From: Citricoccus sp. WCRC_4
Lineage (GTDB): Bacteria > Actinomycetota > Actinomycetes > Actinomycetales > Micrococcaceae
Assembly: GCA_026645375.1 (NCBI GenBank)
Contig: JAPFFX010000405.1
Coordinates: forward strand, 1 to 9,963
DNA length: 9,963 bases
Direction of reading: 5' to 3'
Position numbers and translations under genes: made by a program. The notes beneath the pieces are model-generated. The model was not told where the DNA came from. It worked only from the letters and a program-made list of their open reading frames with translations, and did no database searches. Below are positions 6,503 through 9,963 of this stretch, in pieces; position 1 is the first letter of the stretch; the number at the start of each line of letters is the position of its first letter.

Positions 6503-7426
6503 TCAGCCGGGCCGGGTGACGAGGTCGGGCAGCCGCCGGACCCGTGCGTCCGCGCCCTGCCGGGCGCGGAGGGTCGCCAGGAAGTGGGCACGCATCCGGG
6601 CCCGGTCGGGTTCCACCCCGGTGATGAGCCGGAAGGCGTCCACGGCCTGGCCCACGGCCATGTGCCCACCGTCCAGGACGCGGCAGCCGGCGGCCCGGGC
6701 GGCGACGATGAGCTCGGTATCCACGGGCAGGTAGATCACCTCGGCCACCCACTGGGTGCCGTCCAGCAGGCCGGTGTCGATCGGGGTGCCCGGATGATGG
6801 TGCATTCCCACCGGGGTGGCGTTGACGATCCCGTCGGCGGCCCGGACCAGCCCGGGCAGGTCCTGGACGCTGGCCGCCGCGATGCGTCGGTCCGGGAACA
6901 GGGCCGACATCGCCCGGGCTCGCTCGGTGGCGCGTCCGGGGTCCACGTCGAACAGGTGCAGGTGCTGGACGCCCTGGCTCAGCAGGGCCGCCGCCACCGC
7001 GGAGCCGGCCCCGCCCGTGCCGAGCTGCACCACGCTGTCCTTGGGGGCATCGGGCAGTTCGGTCGCCAGGCCGGAGGCGAAGCCTGACTGGTCGGTGTTG
7101 TGGCCGATGAACCGCCCGTCGCGGACGAGCACGGTGTTGACCGCCTTCAGGGCGGCCGCGTCGGGGGCGATCTCGTCGAGGTGGGCCAGCACCAGCTGCT
7201 TGCAGGGATGGGTGATGTTGAACGCGGTGAACCCCAGGTCCCGGCCGGCAGCCAGCAGCTCGCCCACGTCCTCCGCCGGGCGGCCGATGACGTCCAGGTC
7301 GATGGCGCGGTAGAGGTAGTGCAGGCCGTGGTGGCGGGCCTCCGTCTCATGCAGGGCGGGGGAGAGGCTGGCGGTGATGCCGGACCCGATCAGGCCGACC
7401 AGGTGGGACTCGGACGTGGTGCTCAT
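6503..7426 (-). CDS. Quinate/shikimate dehydrogenase, AroE family, QsuD-like, probably NAD-dependent
   Basis: A 307-residue member of the shikimate dehydrogenase family, which oxidises quinate or shikimate to 3-dehydroquinate/3-dehydroshikimate or runs the reverse biosynthetic step. Substrate residues are visible: S20 and S22 in SLSP, the catalytic K76 in NITHPCK, N97 in AVNT, D112 in GHNTD and Q260 in MAVGQAVDAF. The nucleotide loop is GTGGAG (136-141). After the second strand it has LFDVDPGRA (158-166), with Asp where NADP-dependent AroE has NRT, which favours NAD. The segments DSVVQLGTGGAG and NATPVGMHHHPGTP, and the end, resemble Corynebacterium glutamicum QsuD. AAGGAG four bases before ATG fixes the start. 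It lies 45 bases behind the iclR gene, with a ShiA-like transporter divergent from that, supporting a catabolic role; a biosynthetic AroE cannot be fully excluded. Confidence 0.85.
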   Translation of the reverse strand: MSTTSESHLVGLIGSGITASLSPALHETEARHHGLHYLYRAIDLDVIGRPAEDVGELLAAGRDLGFTAFNITHPCKQLVLAHLDEIAPDAAALKAVNTVLVRDGRFIGHNTDQSGFASGLATELPDAPKDSVVQLGTGGAGSAVAAALLSQGVQHLHLFDVDPGRATERARAMSALFPDRRIAAASVQDLPGLVRAADGIVNATPVGMHHHPGTPIDTGLLDGTQWVAEVIYLPVDTELIVAARAAGCRVLDGGHMAVGQAVDAFRLITGVEPDRARMRAHFLATLRARQGADARVRRLPDLVTRPG

Positions 7427-7471
7427 GGAACTCCTTGGAGGGGCCGGCGCGGTGACGGTGTGGTGGGCCGG

Positions 7472-8233
7472 TCAGGGGCGGGAGGGCAGTTCCGCGGCCA
7501 GGCGGTCCGCGGCCTTGCGCAGGGCGGGCAGGTGTTCCTGGAGCCCGTCCAGGGTGGTGCGGAAGATCGGTGCGGCCAGGGTGACTGCACCGATCAGCCG
7601 GTGGGCGGGGGAGAGGACGGGGGCGGCGATGCCGGCCATGCCGAGGTCGTTCTCCTCGGACTGCCCCGCCCAGCCCTGCCGGCGGATCTGCTCGACCTGA
7701 CGGCGCAGGACCTCGCGGTCCGTGACCGAGTGCTCGGTGCGGGGGGTGAGGTCAATGGTGTCGAGCAGGTGCTCGCTCGTGGCGGGGTCGGCGAAGGCGA
7801 GCAGGACCTTGCCCGAGGCGATGGTGTGCAGGGGTGCCCGGTCGCCGGGATCGGTGGTGGTGCGGAACTGCGGGCCGTCCACCTTGTAGGCGGTCAGGCT
7901 GCGGTCGCCGTCGAGCACGTGCAGCACCGAGCTCTCGCCCGTGTCCCTGGTCAGCTGTCGCAGGATCGGTTCGGTGGCGCCGTCGAACCCGCGCTGGTGG
8001 GCGACCTTCTGGCCCAGCTGGTACAGGCGCACCCCCAGCCGGTAGCGCTTGTCCAGGGGGTCGTAGGTGGCGAAGTCGGCCTCCACGAGGGTGTTCACCA
8101 GCCGGTAGGCCGTGGAGAACGGGTGACCGGTGATGTCGGCGATCTCCCCGGCGGTCGCGCCGTCCGGGTAGTCCCCCAGCAGGGTCAACAGGTCCAGCAC
8201 CTTGGTGGCGGTACCGGATTTCGCGGTGGCCAT
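7472..8233 (-). CDS. IclR-family transcriptional regulator
   Basis: A 253-residue regulator. The N-terminal winged helix-turn-helix spans about residues 7-67 (recognition segment ITGHPFSTAYRLVNTLVEA), and the C-terminal effector domain about 80-250 has the family's HTIASGKVLLAF (136-147) and NDLGMAGIAAPVLSP (195-209). AGGAGG five bases before ATG at 8233 fixes the start. It heads a minus-strand unit with the dehydrogenase and is divergent from the MHS symporter. IclR proteins often control uptake and catabolism of aromatic or hydroaromatic acids, so quinate, shikimate or a product is a reasonable inferred effector. In C. glutamicum the comparable qsu genes are controlled by a LysR protein, so the regulator type differs. 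Confidence 0.92.
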   Translation of the reverse strand: MATAKSGTATKVLDLLTLLGDYPDGATAGEIADITGHPFSTAYRLVNTLVEADFATYDPLDKRYRLGVRLYQLGQKVAHQRGFDGATEPILRQLTRDTGESSVLHVLDGDRSLTAYKVDGPQFRTTTDPGDRAPLHTIASGKVLLAFADPATSEHLLDTIDLTPRTEHSVTDREVLRRQVEQIRRQGWAGQSEENDLGMAGIAAPVLSPAHRLIGAVTLAAPIFRTTLDGLQEHLPALRKAADRLAAELPSRP

Positions 8234-8243
8234 GGCTTCCTCC

Positions 8244-8272
8244 TTGACACGTGTCGTGAGTCACAGCATACT
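8244..8272 (+). promoter_or_regulatory. Candidate sigma70-type promoter of the MHS symporter gene
   Basis: TTGACA (8244-8249) matches the -35 consensus exactly, and CATACT (8267-8272) follows after 17 bases (4 of 6 to TATAAT). The start would be near 8279, leaving a leader of about 150 bases before the symporter ATG. The -35 abuts the iclR ribosome site, so the two divergent transcripts overlap. Confidence 0.55.
8246..8264. promoter_or_regulatory. Two adjacent palindromes within the symporter promoter spacer
   Basis: GACACGTGTC (8246-8255) is a perfect 10-bp palindrome, immediately followed by GTGA-G-TCAC (8256-8264). Both fall between the -35 and -10 of the plus-strand promoter, where a bound protein would block transcription. 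The IclR neighbour is the obvious candidate binder, though assignment is an inference. Confidence 0.4.
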
Positions 8273-8292
8273 CGTAAATCAGAATGCGGCAA
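8265..8292 (-). promoter_or_regulatory. Candidate promoter of the iclR-dehydrogenase unit
   Basis: On the minus strand TTGCCG (8287-8292) and TATGCT (8265-8270) are 16 bases apart, each matching consensus at 4 of 6 positions. The -10 overlaps the -10 of the opposite promoter, so the two probably compete or are controlled together. Confidence 0.4.
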
Positions 8293-8300
8293 GCATTGCC
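8283..8300. promoter_or_regulatory. Interlocked inverted repeats, candidate IclR operator
   Basis: AATGC-GGCAA-GCATT (8283-8297) and GGCAA-GCA-TTGCC (8288-8300) share bases. The 15-bp length of the first is typical of IclR-family sites. It overlaps the -35 of the iclR promoter and lies just downstream of the symporter promoter, so occupancy could affect both. Confidence 0.4.
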
Positions 8301-8430
8301 AATAAATGAAATGGAGAGGAAGGGGTCTTCCCTCTTCGTTCTCCCTCCATCCGGCCCTGGCGCCGAGCCCAGATGAGCTGACCGAGACAAGGTCCTCAGC
8401 CCTTCTTCGATCCCACAGGAGTTACCCCTG
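8301..8430 (+). promoter_or_regulatory. Untranslated leader of the MHS symporter gene, with hairpin and ribosome binding site
   Basis: This stretch has no convincing gene. It contains a hairpin, AGAGGAAG (8315-8322) with CTTCCCTCT (8327-8335; one bulged C), and the ribosome site AGGAG at 8417-8421, nine bases before ATG 8431. A 41-codon open frame (ATG 8306 to TGA 8429-8431) overlaps the symporter start as TGATG, but has no ribosome site and codon use unlike the real genes. Confidence 0.45.
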
Positions 8431-9810
8431 ATGTCCACACAGTCACCGGCGGGCACGGTCTCCGCCCCGACCACTCCCGCTCAGGATCAGCGTCAGCTCA
8501 AGCGGGCCCGGAAGGCCTCCCTGGCCGCTTTCCTCGGCGGCGCCCTGGAGTACTACGACTTCTTCATCTACGCCACCGCGGCCTCGCTGATCTTCAGCCA
8601 CATCTTCTTCCCCGCCGGGGACCCGACCGTGGCCCTGATCCAGTCCTTCGCCATCTTCGGGGTGGGCTACATCTTCCGCCCGCTGGGAGCCTTCGTGTTC
8701 GGCCACCTCGGGGACAAGATCGGGCGCAAGAACACCCTGGTGATGACCCTGGTGCTGATGGGAGGGGCCACCTTCCTCATCGGGGTGCTCCCCGACTTCG
8801 AGACCGCCGGCTACTGGGCGCCGATCCTGCTGGTGTCCATGCGCATCCTGCAGGGCCTCTCCGCCGGTGGCGAGACCGCCGGAGCCGCGGCGCTGACCAT
8901 GGAGGAGTCCCCGGTCGGGCGCAGGGCGTTCTTCCCCAGCTTCGCCATGAGCGGGATCTCCGCCGGGATCGTGCTGGCCTCCCTGGTGTTCCTCCCCGTG
9001 GCGGCCATGTCCGAAGAGGCCCGCATGTCCTGGGGCTGGCGCATCCCGTTCTGGGCTTCGCTCCTCGTGCTGGTCGTGGCCTACCTGGTCCGCCGGTCGC
9101 TGGAGGAACCGGAGGTCTTCGAGCAGAAGGCTGAGCACAAGGACTTGGTCAAGCTGCCCTTCGTGGAGATGTTCCGCACCCACCCGGCCCAGTTCTTCCA
9201 GGTCACCCTGATGTCCTTCCAGGTCGTGACCAACACCTTCATGCAGGCCTTCGGCCTGGCCTACGCCACCCAGGTCGTCGGCATCCCGGCCGCGACCATG
9301 CTCTGGGTCAGCATCCTGGGCAATGCCCTGGCGATCTTCACCCAGCCCCTGTTCGCCTCGTTCTCCGACCGGATCGGGCGCAAACCGATGTTCATCGGTG
9401 GCGTCACGGGCTCGGCGATGCTGATCTTCGTCTACTTCAACGTGCTCTCCACCGGCAACCTGCCCATGATCTTCCTGGCCAGCACCCTGATCACCGCCGG
9501 CACCTACGCGGTGTCCAACTCCATCTACCCTGGCTGGTTCCCCGAGCTGTTCAACGTCCGGGTGCGCTACTCCGGGATGGCCATCGGCCTGCAGGTCGGC
9601 ATCCTCTGCGCCGGCTTCACCCCGGCCTTGGGCACCGCCCTGGTGGGCGGGGACCCGGCGAACTGGGGCCCGGCGGCCTGGATCGTGGCCGGCTCCTCGA
9701 TCATCGCCGTCATCGGCGCCCTGTGGGCCAAGGAAACCTACCGCACCCCGCTGGAACAGCTGGGCAAGCCCGTCCACCACCCAGAGGCCCACGGCGCCGT
9801 CAGCCGCTGA
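8431..9810 (+). CDS. MHS-family metabolite/proton symporter, ShiA-like (MFS)
   Basis: A 459-residue major facilitator with 12 predicted membrane helices. Family marks: ALEYYDFFIYATAA in TM1 (38-51), GHLGDKIGRK between TM2 and TM3 (91-100), the matching SDRIGRK in the second half (312-318), SWGWRIPF (200-207) and RYSG (379-382), as in the metabolite:H+ symporter group that includes the E. coli shikimate permease ShiA, KgtP and ProP. The short hydrophilic N-terminus (1-28) and length are normal. MHS permeases import organic acids with protons across the cytoplasmic membrane. Divergence from the IclR-quinate/shikimate dehydrogenase unit makes quinate or shikimate the most likely substrate; the sequence alone would also allow other organic acids. 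It ends before a strong terminator, so it appears to be transcribed alone. Confidence 0.9.
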   Translation: MSTQSPAGTVSAPTTPAQDQRQLKRARKASLAAFLGGALEYYDFFIYATAASLIFSHIFFPAGDPTVALIQSFAIFGVGYIFRPLGAFVFGHLGDKIGRKNTLVMTLVLMGGATFLIGVLPDFETAGYWAPILLVSMRILQGLSAGGETAGAAALTMEESPVGRRAFFPSFAMSGISAGIVLASLVFLPVAAMSEEARMSWGWRIPFWASLLVLVVAYLVRRSLEEPEVFEQKAEHKDLVKLPFVEMFRTHPAQFFQVTLMSFQVVTNTFMQAFGLAYATQVVGIPAATMLWVSILGNALAIFTQPLFASFSDRIGRKPMFIGGVTGSAMLIFVYFNVLSTGNLPMIFLASTLITAGTYAVSNSIYPGWFPELFNVRVRYSGMAIGLQVGILCAGFTPALGTALVGGDPANWGPAAWIVAGSSIIAVIGALWAKETYRTPLEQLGKPVHHPEAHGAVSR

Positions 9811-9845
9811 GCCGTCGGCCACCGGACCCGGCGCCCCGCCGGACC

Positions 9846-9884
9846 GGCCGGTCCCGGGAGACGCACGGTCTCCCGGGACCGGCC
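9846..9884 (+). terminator. Perfect 17-bp hairpin, terminator of the symporter gene
   Basis: GGCCGGTCCCGGGAGAC (9846-9862) pairs without mismatch to GTCTCCCGGGACCGGCC (9868-9884) around the loop GCACG. It starts 35 bases after the symporter stop. There is no T-run, but the stem is exceptionally stable and symmetrical and could also stop transcription from the other side. Confidence 0.85.
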
Positions 9885-9963
9885 CGCGGCGCCCGTAGGG
9901 AGTGAGGGCGCACGCAACCAAGGAGGATTCGCAGTCCTCTCACAGGAGACCGCTCCGGGTAAG
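9885..9963 (+). other. Structured non-coding tail, possible leader of a gene beyond the window
   Basis: After the terminator comes a ribosome-site-like AAGGAGG (9920-9926) with no ATG, GTG or TTG at a usable distance. It lies partly in a small hairpin, GAGGATT (9923-9929) with AGTCCTC (9933-9939) and loop CGC; a second mini-hairpin is GGAG-ACCG-CTCC (9945-9956). No riboswitch family was recognised. It may be the leader of the next gene. Confidence 0.3.

Noticed and set aside
4707..6752. A 681-codon minus-strand open frame opposite cls
   Set aside because: Low-complexity antisense translation; the opposite frame has intact HKD motifs.
8443..9921. A 492-codon minus-strand open frame opposite the symporter
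   Set aside because: Antisense shadow rich in Gly, His, Asp and Glu, and it would read through the terminator hairpin.
9885..9963. Glycine, TPP or SAM riboswitch
   Set aside because: The conserved cores of these families are not present in the visible bases.

Overview
The window is very GC-rich DNA with strong third-codon-position G/C bias, closely packed genes and AGGAGG-type ribosome binding sites. This, together with the protein families present (an actinobacterial EcfT, an aminodeoxychorismate lyase carrying VTDQGLTRGDG, an MMPL exporter with Leu/Gly heptads, and a QsuD-like dehydrogenase resembling the Corynebacterium enzyme), points to an actinobacterium. Micrococcales/Micrococcaceae is the likely order/family; that assignment is inferred, not proven.

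Layout from left to right. (1) 2-214: the C-terminal end of an EcfT vitamin/cofactor-importer membrane protein. It runs into a three-copy 17-bp tandem repeat and a hairpin shared with the convergent gene. (2) 269-1339, minus: a class IV aminotransferase-fold enzyme, probably 4-amino-4-deoxychorismate lyase (PabC, folate synthesis). (3) 1456-4182, minus: a 908-residue MMPL/RND-type exporter with a striking heptad-repeat helical hairpin in its first extracytoplasmic loop. (4) 4183-4376: a divergent control region with a perfect AGACGG-A-CCGTCT palindrome inside the exporter promoter. (5) 4377-4979, plus: a TetR regulator that probably represses the exporter. It is followed 9 bp later, in the same frame, by (6) 4989-6488: a two-HKD cardiolipin synthase.

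(7) 6503-7426 and (8) 7472-8233, both minus, are a quinate/shikimate dehydrogenase of apparently NAD-dependent type and an IclR regulator, which look like one transcription unit read iclR then dehydrogenase. (9) 8234-8430 is an AT-richer divergent control region with a good sigma70-type promoter and several small palindromes. (10) 8431-9810, plus: an MHS-family (ShiA-like) metabolite/proton symporter. (11) 9846-9884 is a perfect 17-bp-stem terminator hairpin, followed by a short structured tail to the window edge.

Two functional modules stand out. The first is a TetR-controlled envelope module (MMPL exporter plus cardiolipin synthase). The second is a hydroaromatic-acid uptake and oxidation module (symporter plus dehydrogenase under IclR control), which probably feeds quinate or shikimate towards dehydroquinate/dehydroshikimate. 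No mobile elements, CRISPR arrays, tRNAs or rRNAs were seen. I see nothing that amounts to an entirely new system. The most distinctive structure is the symmetrical seven-plus-seven heptad hairpin in the exporter.
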